Made by a program: the position numbers and the translations under genes
Notes under the pieces: generated by a model
The model's input: only the letters and a program-made list of their open reading frames with translations
What the model was told of the DNA's origin: nothing
Database searches by the model: none
DNA from: JADFUS01 sp036653215
Lineage (GTDB): Bacteria; Bacteroidota; Bacteroidia; Bacteroidales; Rikenellaceae
Direction of reading: 5' to 3'
Assembly: GCA_036653215.1 (NCBI GenBank)
Contig: JAVVUK010000083.1
Span: 1 to 6,881, forward strand
DNA: 6,881 nucleotides
Shown here: in pieces, positions 1 through 6,881 of the stretch
Layout of the letters: every line of letters starts with the position of its first letter
How positions within the stretch are numbered: the first letter of the stretch is position 1

Positions 1-3000
1 GTGCAAGATCCAAACGGCAGAGATACGCTTCTTTTTTCTCACCATGTCTCTACCAAGCTTTCATCACTCGGCATATTAACTGGAAAAGTGGTGCTCGACA
101 ATACGCTTCTTTCAAAAAGTAAGCTTTATCTTGAGACCGACTCCGCAGGGGTGCTCAACATAAAAAAGATAACAGACAAGCTGAAATCTAAAAATAAAAC
201 TAAGACTGGCTCTTTTAGTATGTTAATAGGGAAAATAAATATAGACACCCTATGTTTCCGTTTTAGACAACATAACTTCCCAGAAGTGGAAGACGGCATA
301 AACTACAAAAACCTAACGCTAAACAACATATCTGGAAATGTGAACAACCTCGACATAGTAAATGACAGCATAAACATGAACATATCAGGGCTTAAGTTTG
401 TCGAACAGTCGGGCGTTAGAGGTGAAAAAATATGTATCGATAAGTTTACCATCACCTCACGCATGATGCTCTTTGAGAAAGGCTCATTAAAGGTTGACAG
501 TTCATATATAGACTTCAAAAAAGTCAAGATGTCTTATCACGATTGGGTGTTGTCTAACTTCATACACAAAGTCCCAATGGACATAGAGATAAACCAGAGC
601 GTTATACACATGGCGACGGTTGCCAAATTTACAAAACGCAAACGTAAATGGGATATGAGGATTGAGTTTGCAGGTGCTCTACATGGTGTTTTGAGTAATG
701 CTAAAGGCTCGGTACGTTATGCTGATACAGGTTTAACACGTATAGAAAATGCCTCATTTTCTATGAGCGGACTTCCAAATATTCACGAGACAGTATTCGA
801 CATAAAAGCTCCAAACGTAGAAGCTTCGATAGATGGCGTATATGATTTTATAGATGAATTTGTAACTACGGGGGTAACGCCTCTTCCTAAAAGCACAAAC
901 ACCGGAGCAACTCCGATATATGCAATATGTTCTTTTCAAGGGACGATAAACGACTTTATGGCAAAAGCGAATATCTATCCCGACAAAGAAAAAGCAGATG
1001 GTGTTGCTGCTGCAACAGTCGGTATAAAACGTAATGACAAAGGGGACTTAGGCATGGATGCTAAGTTGGAAGTCCTTAAGTTAGACCTCTCACGATATCT
1101 AAATGTGAAAGACGTAGGACGGCTAACCACTAATTTAGTTATAAAAGGAGACTTAGGGGGAAACAGAGGATTTTTAAAAGCAGTGGGTGGCATTGATGAT
1201 TTTGGATATAAGGGTTATGACTATAAAAACATTCTTTTGGATGCCTTATACACAAGAGATATGCTTAAAGGGACCGTTTCCTCAAGCGACAAAAACCTAT
1301 GTTTCAACTTAAATGGAGAGATAGACATGGGAAGTTCTGCTAATCGATATAATGCAAACATAAATCTTATAAATGTCGATCTTGTAAAGCTAAACCTAAA
1401 CAAAAGAGATAGTATCTCTAAGCTTAAATGTCTCGTTACAGCGGACTTATCGGGAAGTAACATACATGACCTTGTGGGTGGCGTGCTTGTAGATAGCATC
1501 CAGTATATCAGTAATGTAGATACTGTTAACACCTCCCACGACATAACGTTAGCCTTTAATAACAACACAACCACAAATCAGATATCTATGAAGTCTGACT
1601 TTATGGACGTAGATTTTAAGGGTGTGATGGGGTATAGTAATGTGTTCGGATATTTCATGGAGAGTCTTGGTAAATTTATGCCTGCCTTTGAAAGTAAAAA
1701 AATGGACGATTTATTTTCCAAGAATAAAGGGTTTAGGAAAAATGGCACTGGTGATGCCGACAACTACTACATGATAAAAGTTAATGTTAAGGAGAGTAAC
1801 CAATTGACAAACATCCTTGTTCCGGGACTTAATGTTGCCGACAGCACAAGAATGTCTTTGGTCTTTAACCCTTATGAAGACATCATATCTTTGCGTATAA
1901 ACTCGCCAAAAATATCATATAATAAAACCTCTGTGGAGGGTGTAACAATAGATTGTCACAATGAGAAAGATGCCCTTTCGATATTTGCAAAGATAAACTC
2001 TCTTGAAGCGGGAAATATATATATCCCAAATTCTATTTTTGTGGGAAGTTTGGAAAATAACAAATTAGACCTTTCGGCACGATTTAGCAACCACACAGAT
2101 AAGTCAGAAGCCATAATAAAAACATCGAGCGTAATTAGTCGCACTAAAAAAGGAAATAGCATAAGGATAAACCTAATGCCTTCGTTGTTCCGTATTCAAG
2201 ATAAGACATGGAGCAGCAACGACTCCTATATTGATATATCTCCCGAAAATATAACTTTTGAACACACAACAATATACAACAACGAACAACGCCTAAATAT
2301 AAACGGCATAATCGGAAATGACCTCAAGGATAAAATATCGGTCGACTTCACAAACTTTAACGTAGAGACCGGAAAGTTCATATTCCAAAACTATGGGTAT
2401 GACATAACTGGGTTTATGACTGGTAACGCAACAGGATATGCCCTTAAAAACAAGGATAACAGGAAATTTGAGTCACACGTTGAATTTGAGAAATTTAACA
2501 TAAATGGGACTCTCCTTCCGGCAGGGATATTCGATAGTTGGTGGGATGACGAGAGTCGTAGCATATTATACCAATTTGCAAGTCAAGGAAATACTATTCT
2601 CTCTGGAGACTATGTGCCAAAGACAAGTCGTTATCTTGCAGATGTGAAACTTCAAGATTTCGATGTCTCTCTCATAGCTCCGTTTATGAAAACCATAATC
2701 TCGGATGTCAAAGGGCAGGCAGACATAGATGTAACGTTATCAAATCCGAACGGCTATTTCGCAATAGATGGAGTTGTTGATATCCCTGACTTTAAAGGAA
2801 CCATAGTATATACAAACGTGCCTTACACCATATCGGGCAGAGCGATAATAAAAGACAACCAATATAGAATAGACGACGGGTTGATATTAGATAACGAAGG
2901 GAATAAAGCTCCATTTACGGCATATATGACAAATGAGAAGTATAAAAAAGTGAAATATAACTTTGATATACATCCAGAGGCTTTGCTTTGTCTTAACAGC

Positions 3001-4326
3001 ACCGCTTCAGACAACGACATCTTCTATGGCAAAGCCTATGGCACAGGACGTGTCACAGTAAACGGCAATAGAAATAATGTAGCCCTTGATGTTACTGCCA
3101 CCACAGCCAAACATAGCACATTCTTTATGCCGCTAAACGACAAAATAACTGTTTCCGATGTAGACTTCATAACTTTTGCGCAACGTCGCTTAACAGAAAA
3201 TGTGCAACGCTCTTTTATAAGTTCACAAAAGAAGAAAAACGAACTTAACACTCGCTTTGCTGTATCTCTAAATCTTAATATAGAACCTAACTTAGAGGCT
3301 GAGATTGTGGTTGACCCTATTAACGGAAGTTCAATAAAGACAACTGGTAAAGGAAACCTTAGAATATATATATCGCCTAAAGATCAGATATTTACCATGA
3401 ATGGTGATTATGTGGTTTCACAAGGGACATATCGTTTCATATTGCCGAACTTCAATTTGGTGGATAAATACTTCACCATAAAGCCCGGCGGATGGATCCA
3501 TTGGTCTGGAGACCCTTTAGGTGCTAAGATAAACGTTGATGCCTTATATAAGTTAAAAGCGTCTTTAGATCCTATATTAGGAAAAGAATATGCAAGTAGG
3601 GTGAACGTTGAATGTGTCCTTTCACTACGTGATAATCTTATAAATCCGACGATAAAACTCGCCATAGATGTGCCAGATGCTAACCCTGAGACACAAAGCA
3701 GGCTAAGAAGTATGTTAAGCACTGAGGAAGACGTGTCTCGACAACTATTTTTTCTTCTTTTCTCGAACACCTTTTATGCTACACCGGGCTCAGAAGCTAA
3801 CAACTCAAATCTTGGAGCTGCCGTTGGTGCTGCAACAGGGATAGAGTTTTTCACTAACCAAATTAAAAATTTTATTCCAACAGGCAAGTTTGACTTTGGC
3901 GTAAATTATCGTCCTAAGGGTGATATGACTTCCAACGAGCTTGAGGTAAGCGTCTCAGCTCCTATTTTGGAAAATAAGTTATATTTAGATGTTGAGGGCA
4001 GTTATAACTTTATGGATAACTCAGCGGCCTTAGCATCGACAAATGTAAATGAACTTTCGGGTGATTTTTATCTTACATGGGTCATCGACGAGTCTGGGAA
4101 CGTGGTGTTGAAAGGCTTCTCACGTACCATAAACACATTCGATGAAAATCAAGGACTTCAAGAAAGCGGAGTTGGTGTATATTACAAGGCTGACTTTAAC
4201 AAATTTTCAGATTTAGTCGCTCAATATAAGAAGTATTGGGCTGAACGTCCACAGCGTCGCAAAGAGAGACAGAAGGATCGTTTAATAAAGAAAGAGAAGA
4301 AGAGAGAGGCTGAAAAGAAGAAATAA
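1..4326 (+). CDS. tamB: TamB-family translocation/assembly module protein (DUF490), 5'-partial
   Basis: Large envelope protein of the AsmA/TamB superfamily. The family is anchored in the inner membrane, spans the periplasm as a long beta-rich groove, and is implicated in phospholipid transport to the outer membrane or in outer-membrane protein assembly. The 1441 visible codons encode repetitive, Asn/Asp/Lys-rich, beta-prone sequence. The TamB C-terminal domain covers roughly residues 1000-1395, with recognisable stretches such as FYGKAYGTGRVTVNG (from about 1008), NGDYVVSQGTYRF (about 1133-1145) and ATGIEFFTNQIKNF (about 1280). The end is a highly basic tail (1414-1441) closed by TAA. The first codon is GTG, but it is probably not the start: the reading frame is open to the window edge, and no signal anchor is present, although family members begin with a transmembrane helix. 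The opening DPNGRDTLLF resembles the part of the N-terminal AsmA-like region some 60-90 residues in, so a short upstream piece is probably missing. Family assignment is firm; substrate and partner are not visible here. Confidence 0.9.
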   Translation: MQDPNGRDTLLFSHHVSTKLSSLGILTGKVVLDNTLLSKSKLYLETDSAGVLNIKKITDKLKSKNKTKTGSFSMLIGKINIDTLCFRFRQHNFPEVEDGINYKNLTLNNISGNVNNLDIVNDSINMNISGLKFVEQSGVRGEKICIDKFTITSRMMLFEKGSLKVDSSYIDFKKVKMSYHDWVLSNFIHKVPMDIEINQSVIHMATVAKFTKRKRKWDMRIEFAGALHGVLSNAKGSVRYADTGLTRIENASFSMSGLPNIHETVFDIKAPNVEASIDGVYDFIDEFVTTGVTPLPKSTNTGATPIYAICSFQGTINDFMAKANIYPDKEKADGVAAATVGIKRNDKGDLGMDAKLEVLKLDLSRYLNVKDVGRLTTNLVIKGDLGGNRGFLKAVGGIDDFGYKGYDYKNILLDALYTRDMLKGTVSSSDKNLCFNLNGEIDMGSSANRYNANINLINVDLVKLNLNKRDSISKLKCLVTADLSGSNIHDLVGGVLVDSIQYISNVDTVNTSHDITLAFNNNTTTNQISMKSDFMDVDFKGVMGYSNVFGYFMESLGKFMPAFESKKMDDLFSKNKGFRKNGTGDADNYYMIKVNVKESNQLTNILVPGLNVADSTRMSLVFNPYEDIISLRINSPKISYNKTSVEGVTIDCHNEKDALSIFAKINSLEAGNIYIPNSIFVGSLENNKLDLSARFSNHTDKSEAIIKTSSVISRTKKGNSIRINLMPSLFRIQDKTWSSNDSYIDISPENITFEHTTIYNNEQRLNINGIIGNDLKDKISVDFTNFNVETGKFIFQNYGYDITGFMTGNATGYALKNKDNRKFESHVEFEKFNINGTLLPAGIFDSWWDDESRSILYQFASQGNTILSGDYVPKTSRYLADVKLQDFDVSLIAPFMKTIISDVKGQADIDVTLSNPNGYFAIDGVVDIPDFKGTIVYTNVPYTISGRAIIKDNQYRIDDGLILDNEGNKAPFTAYMTNEKYKKVKYNFDIHPEALLCLNSTASDNDIFYGKAYGTGRVTVNGNRNNVALDVTATTAKHSTFFMPLNDKITVSDVDFITFAQRRLTENVQRSFISSQKKKNELNTRFAVSLNLNIEPNLEAEIVVDPINGSSIKTTGKGNLRIYISPKDQIFTMNGDYVVSQGTYRFILPNFNLVDKYFTIKPGGWIHWSGDPLGAKINVDALYKLKASLDPILGKEYASRVNVECVLSLRDNLINPTIKLAIDVPDANPETQSRLRSMLSTEEDVSRQLFFLLFSNTFYATPGSEANNSNLGAAVGAATGIEFFTNQIKNFIPTGKFDFGVNYRPKGDMTSNELEVSVSAPILENKLYLDVEGSYNFMDNSAALASTNVNELSGDFYLTWVIDESGNVVLKGFSRTINTFDENQGLQESGVGVYYKADFNKFSDLVAQYKKYWAERPQRRKERQKDRLIKKEKKREAEKKK

Positions 4327-4331
4327 TTTTC

Positions 4332-4339
4332 TATCTTTG
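4332..4339 (+). promoter_or_regulatory. Candidate Bacteroidota -7 promoter element before gpsA
   Basis: TATCTTTG matches the Bacteroidota primary-sigma -7 consensus TAnnTTTG at every fixed position. It sits 5 bases after the tamB stop and ends 20 bases before the gpsA ATG, which would give a leader of only about 10-15 bases. The -33 element (TTTG, 19-21 bases upstream) is poor: the best is GCTG at 4309-4312 with 19-base spacing, inside the purine-rich end of tamB. It may therefore be a weak internal promoter for gpsA-pgi, or chance in AT-rich DNA. Confidence 0.45.
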
Positions 4340-4359
4340 TAAAATTAATTGTTGTTAAA

Positions 4360-5379
4360 ATGGAATATAATATAAAAGCAGATGCTAAAGTTGCCGTTAT
4401 AGGTTATGGTAGTTGGGGCACAGCGCTTGTTAAAATACTTTTAGAGAACGAGAAAAAGATAGGTTGGTTTATCACAAACCCTGAGGTCAAACAAAGTTTG
4501 GCTGAGGATGGGATCAACGTTCGTTACCTTAGCGATGTACACTTTGACGACACCTCAAGGATTGAAATTATAAGCGAGATAAACGAGGTAGTAACCAAAT
4601 ATGACATACTTATATTTGCTGTTCCTTCGGCGTTTCTCCCTCTTGTGACAAATAACATAGCGGTATCTATGGAGGACAAATTCGTCATTTCTGCCATAAA
4701 AGGTATTGTTGACAATAATGGTAATCTTATAACTGTTGCCGAATATTTTAATCAACAATTTGGCGTTCCTTTTAAACAATTAGGGCTCATAACAGGTCCT
4801 TGTCACGCTGAAGAGGTCGCCTTAGAGAGACTCTCATACCTAAATGTGGTATGTAAAGATCTTAATAACGCCTCTTTGATAGCCACAAAAATAGAATGCC
4901 AATATATACGAGTAAATATCTTATCTGACATATACGGAACAGAATATTCTACTGTGTTGAAGAACATATACGCCTTAGCAGTAGGGATATGCAGCAGCAT
5001 AAGTTATGGCGATAACTTCATTGCTGTGCTTATTGCAAATGCCGAACGTGAGACTAAACATTTCCTTGATAGCACATATGCTTGCGAAGATAGGGATGTA
5101 AATACATCGCCTTATCTTGGGGATTTGCTTGTAACGTCATATTCCAAATTTAGCCGTAACAGAACCTTTGGTGCAATGATAGGAAAAGGATATTCGGTAA
5201 AGAGTGTTATGTTAGAGTTAAGCATGGTCGCAGAAGGCTACTATGCCGCAAAATGTATTCATAAAATAACCTCATCGCTTGGTGTGGAAATGCCGATTGT
5301 AAATGCCGTTTACAACATTCTTTATGAGAAGAAATCAAGTCGTCACGAGTTCGAAAAGTTATCTAAATTACTAAAGTAA
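4360..5379 (+). CDS. gpsA: NAD(P)H-dependent glycerol-3-phosphate dehydrogenase
   Basis: Cytosolic enzyme that reduces dihydroxyacetone phosphate to sn-glycerol-3-phosphate with NAD(P)H, supplying the backbone for phospholipids. The 339 residues match the usual length of about 330-340. The N-terminal Rossmann fold carries the nucleotide-binding GYGSWG (residues 15-20). Conserved lysine 114 lies in SAIKGI, the GPCHAEE substrate-site motif is at 146-152, and the catalytic-type lysine is K201 in LKNIYALAVGI. The C-terminal helical domain has GDNF (from 217), GDLLVTSYSKFSRNRTFG with R266 and R268, and SMVAEGYYA. The ATG is preceded by an A/T-rich leader without a Shine-Dalgarno sequence, as is usual in Bacteroidota, and the glycine-rich loop begins 14 residues in, so this start fits. 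It lies 33 bases after tamB and 15 bases before pgi, with which it is very probably co-transcribed. From memory, a gpsA-pgi pairing is common in Bacteroidales, often with lysS upstream; here tamB takes that place. No key residue appears missing. Confidence 0.96.
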   Translation: MEYNIKADAKVAVIGYGSWGTALVKILLENEKKIGWFITNPEVKQSLAEDGINVRYLSDVHFDDTSRIEIISEINEVVTKYDILIFAVPSAFLPLVTNNIAVSMEDKFVISAIKGIVDNNGNLITVAEYFNQQFGVPFKQLGLITGPCHAEEVALERLSYLNVVCKDLNNASLIATKIECQYIRVNILSDIYGTEYSTVLKNIYALAVGICSSISYGDNFIAVLIANAERETKHFLDSTYACEDRDVNTSPYLGDLLVTSYSKFSRNRTFGAMIGKGYSVKSVMLELSMVAEGYYAAKCIHKITSSLGVEMPIVNAVYNILYEKKSSRHEFEKLSKLLK

Positions 5380-5394
5380 TCTAATTATACATAA

Positions 5395-6728
5395 ATGAAA
5401 ATATCACTAAACTTAGAAAATCTAAAAGCCGGCGTTTCTTTATCGCAGGTTAATGCACAACAAGAAAGAATAACAAAAAGTAACGCTCTTCTTCACAACG
5501 GACAAGGGAAAGGCAGGGAGTTTCTTGGTTGGGTAAACCTACCATCATCTATCACTGCACAGAATTTAAAAGAGATTGAAGAAGCAGCAACCGTTTTACG
5601 CCAAAGCTGTGAGATAGTTGTCGTAATAGGTATCGGAGGGTCGTATCTTGGTTCTAAGGCTGTCTTAGAGGCATTAAACGGGACTTTTACAATGTTCAAG
5701 AAAGAACATCGTGATCCAATTATCATATTTGCAGGGCAAAATATAAGCGGCAACTATGCTTATGAACTAAAAGAAATTCTTCATGGCAGAGAGATCGGCG
5801 CAATTGTCATTTCTAAATCGGGCACTACAACAGAGCCTGCAATAGCGTTCCGCTATATAAAGGAGATGATCGAAACAAGATATGGTAAGGTAGAAGCAGC
5901 GAAGCGCATAATTGCAATTACAGATAAGAAAAAAGGCGCACTACGTGAACTTGCCACAAAAGAAGGATATAAGACATTTGTAATCCCTGATAACGTGGGA
6001 GGACGCTTCTCAGTCCTTACTCCTGTCGGATTGCTTCCCCTTGCTGTGGCTGGGGTTGATGTTAGTGCTTTGGTTCATGGAGCAACAGAGATGGAGGCTT
6101 TAACGGGCGAAAACGTGCCTTTTAAAGATAATATAGCAGAGCAATATGCTGCTGCACGCATAGCACTTTACGACGAGGGTAAAAAGATAGAGCTTCTTGC
6201 CTCTTTCGAGCCTAAGATGCAATATTTTAGTGAGTGGTGGAAACAACTTTACGGAGAGAGCGAAGGCAAAGACGGCAAAGGGTTGTTCCCTGCCAGTGTG
6301 ATCTTCTCGTCAGACCTACACTCTATGGGTCAATATATCCAAGACGNNNNNNNNNNGAGACTATGTTACACGTCAATACTCCTGATAACGACATCGTGAT
6401 AGCAAATGACGACGACAACTTAGACAAGCTTAACTTCCTTGCCGGGAAACGCATAAGCGAAGTAAACGACATGGCAGAAGCTGGGACTATCTTAGCTCAC
6501 GTCGATGGTGGAGTGCCTAACATCAAAATATCTATCGATAAACTTGATGCTGAACATATTGGAGGCTTATTTTACTTCTTTGAAAAGGCTTGTGGCATCT
6601 CTGGTTATGCTAATGGGGTAAATCCATTTGACCAACCTGGCGTTGAGGCCTACAAATCAAATATGTTTGCTTTACTTGGCAAACCGGGCTTTGAAGAAGA
6701 GGGCAAAAAGCTTCGTCAACGTTTATAG
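5395..6728 (+). CDS. pgi: Glucose-6-phosphate isomerase, interrupted by an assembly gap
   Basis: Cytosolic enzyme interconverting glucose-6-phosphate and fructose-6-phosphate in glycolysis and gluconeogenesis. The first part (5395-6346, 317 full codons) holds the sugar-phosphate-binding SIS motifs GIGGSYLG (79-86) and SKSGTTTEP (140-148), the signature DNVGGRFSVLT (199-209), catalytic-type E288 in GESEGK, and H309 in DLHSMGQ. After ten Ns the protein resumes at 6357, one frame off, with ETMLHVNTP, and continues through HIGGLFYFFEKACGISGY to the second signature GVNPFDQPGVEAYK and TAG. A gap of 2 modulo 3 bases restores the frame. A 17-base gap gives 446 residues, the usual length of the short bacterial form, and places the signature lysine at 423. 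I recall the short-form active sites as 290/311/425, and 288/309/423 keeps that spacing exactly. The gene is therefore probably intact in the organism rather than a pseudogene. The ATG follows gpsA by 15 bases without a Shine-Dalgarno sequence, so it probably shares gpsA's transcript. Confidence 0.95.
6347..6356. other. Assembly gap (10 Ns) inside pgi
   Basis: Ten consecutive Ns replace unknown sequence between ...YIQDG and ETMLHVN.... The left side ends with a single G (6346), the first base of what is probably the glycine codon after QD. The right side resumes cleanly at the codon GAG (6357-6359). Ten bases cannot join the two frames. The Pgi family usually has five residues between this glycine and the FET/ET position, which with two bases of the glycine codon gives 17 bases. 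Confidence 0.97.
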
Positions 6729-6744
6729 TTAATATATAACAAAA

Positions 6745-6791
6745 GAAACGTGGGTCACAACGTCGTTATTCGACAATGTGACCCACGTTTT
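6745..6791 (+). terminator. Rho-independent terminator after pgi, probably bidirectional
   Basis: A perfect 14-bp inverted repeat pairs 6746-6759 (AAACGTGGGTCACA) with 6777-6790 (TGTGACCCACGTTT), plus a possible G-T pair at 6745/6791. The 17-base interior folds again: GTCG (6762-6765) pairs with CGAC (6771-6774) around a TTATT loop, separated from the main stem by a 2x2 internal loop. The stem begins 17 bases after the pgi stop. A TTTT run and a T-rich stretch follow on the plus strand, while AAAAGAAA at 6741-6748 reads as a T-rich tail on the minus strand. It could therefore serve transcripts arriving from both sides. Confidence 0.9.
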
Positions 6792-6828
6792 ATTATTTCT
6801 ATTATGTTTATTAAAAATTTAAATATGC

Positions 6829-6881
6829 CTAAATAACCCTACCTTTAAAAACAGTAGATTTGTCTAAAGGACATATTGTGC
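6829..6881 (-). CDS. Possible C-terminal tail of a convergent gene, partial
   Basis: On the minus strand, one frame is open from the window edge for 16 codons, TICPLDKSTVFKGRVI, and stops with TAG at 6831-6829. The other two minus frames close within the same stretch. A convergent gene ending here would suit the bidirectional look of the terminator, whose stem starts about 38 bases beyond this stop. The piece is too short to recognise a family, and an open frame of this length is quite likely by chance. Positions 6792-6828 hold only AT-rich spacer with nothing I can identify. Confidence 0.22.
   Translation of the reverse strand, partial: TICPLDKSTVFKGRVI

Noticed and set aside
1..3. GTG at the first base as a true start codon
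   Set aside because: The frame is open at the window edge, there is no leader to inspect, and the protein would lack the N-terminal membrane anchor expected of the TamB family.
3408..3770. A 120-codon open frame on the minus strand
   Set aside because: It lies entirely opposite the conserved TamB C-terminal domain, shows no recognisable family features, and has no leader or neighbour supporting it. The same applies to the 117-codon minus frame at 1221-1574.
5380..5394. A separate promoter or attenuator between gpsA and pgi
   Set aside because: The 15-base spacer is too short and contains no hairpin or TAnnTTTG box; co-transcription is the simpler reading.
6234..6356. A separate plus-strand gene starting at 6234 and running to 6728
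   Set aside because: Before the Ns it reads the GESEGK active-site region of pgi in the wrong frame, giving an Arg-rich nonsense peptide. Only the part after 6357 is real, and it is the C-terminus of pgi.
6855..6862. TAGATTTG as a plus-strand promoter at the right edge
   Set aside because: It matches TAnnTTTG, but there is no TTTG-like element 19-21 bases upstream and no start codon with an open frame is visible before the window ends. The region may instead be the end of a minus-strand gene.
1..6881. A hidden novel system (CRISPR, defence island, mobile element, riboswitch)
   Set aside because: No direct repeats with spacers, transposase, terminal inverted repeats, tRNA or structured leader could be seen. 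Over 97% of the window is explained by three known gene families.

Overview
The window looks like a chromosomal fragment from a member of the Bacteroidota, most likely Bacteroidales. The evidence is the TamB/GpsA/Pgi protein types, the low GC content, A/T-rich leaders without a Shine-Dalgarno sequence before both internal start codons, and a TATCTTTG box matching the phylum-specific -7 promoter element (TAnnTTTG). A run of exactly ten Ns suggests a draft or metagenome scaffold. I cannot name the species.

Layout, all genes on the plus strand. Positions 1-4326 hold a very large TamB-family (DUF490) cell-envelope protein whose N-terminus lies outside the window. After a 33-base gap containing a candidate promoter comes gpsA (4360-5379), glycerol-3-phosphate dehydrogenase. 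Fifteen bases later comes pgi (5395-6728), glucose-6-phosphate isomerase, which is interrupted by the N run at 6347-6356. The two sides of the N run are in different frames only because the N count is a placeholder. Catalytic-residue spacing and family length both fit a true gap of 17 bases and an intact 446-residue enzyme. A strong two-tier hairpin with a T-rich tail (6745-6791) ends the unit. The last ~90 bases have no clear gene, except a possible 16-codon C-terminal tail of a convergent minus-strand gene at the right edge.

Functional reading. GpsA diverts dihydroxyacetone phosphate from glycolysis into sn-glycerol-3-phosphate, the phospholipid backbone. Pgi interconverts glucose-6-phosphate and fructose-6-phosphate at the top of glycolysis. 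TamB-family proteins are thought to bridge inner and outer membranes and move phospholipid outward or help assemble outer-membrane proteins. The cluster can be read as central sugar metabolism and phospholipid precursor supply next to an envelope lipid-transport protein. That link is inference from proximity.

I found no mobile element, CRISPR array, RNA gene, toxin-antitoxin pair or clearly novel system. The points most worth a second look are the pgi gap, the tamB-gpsA junction, the compound terminator and the right-edge tail.
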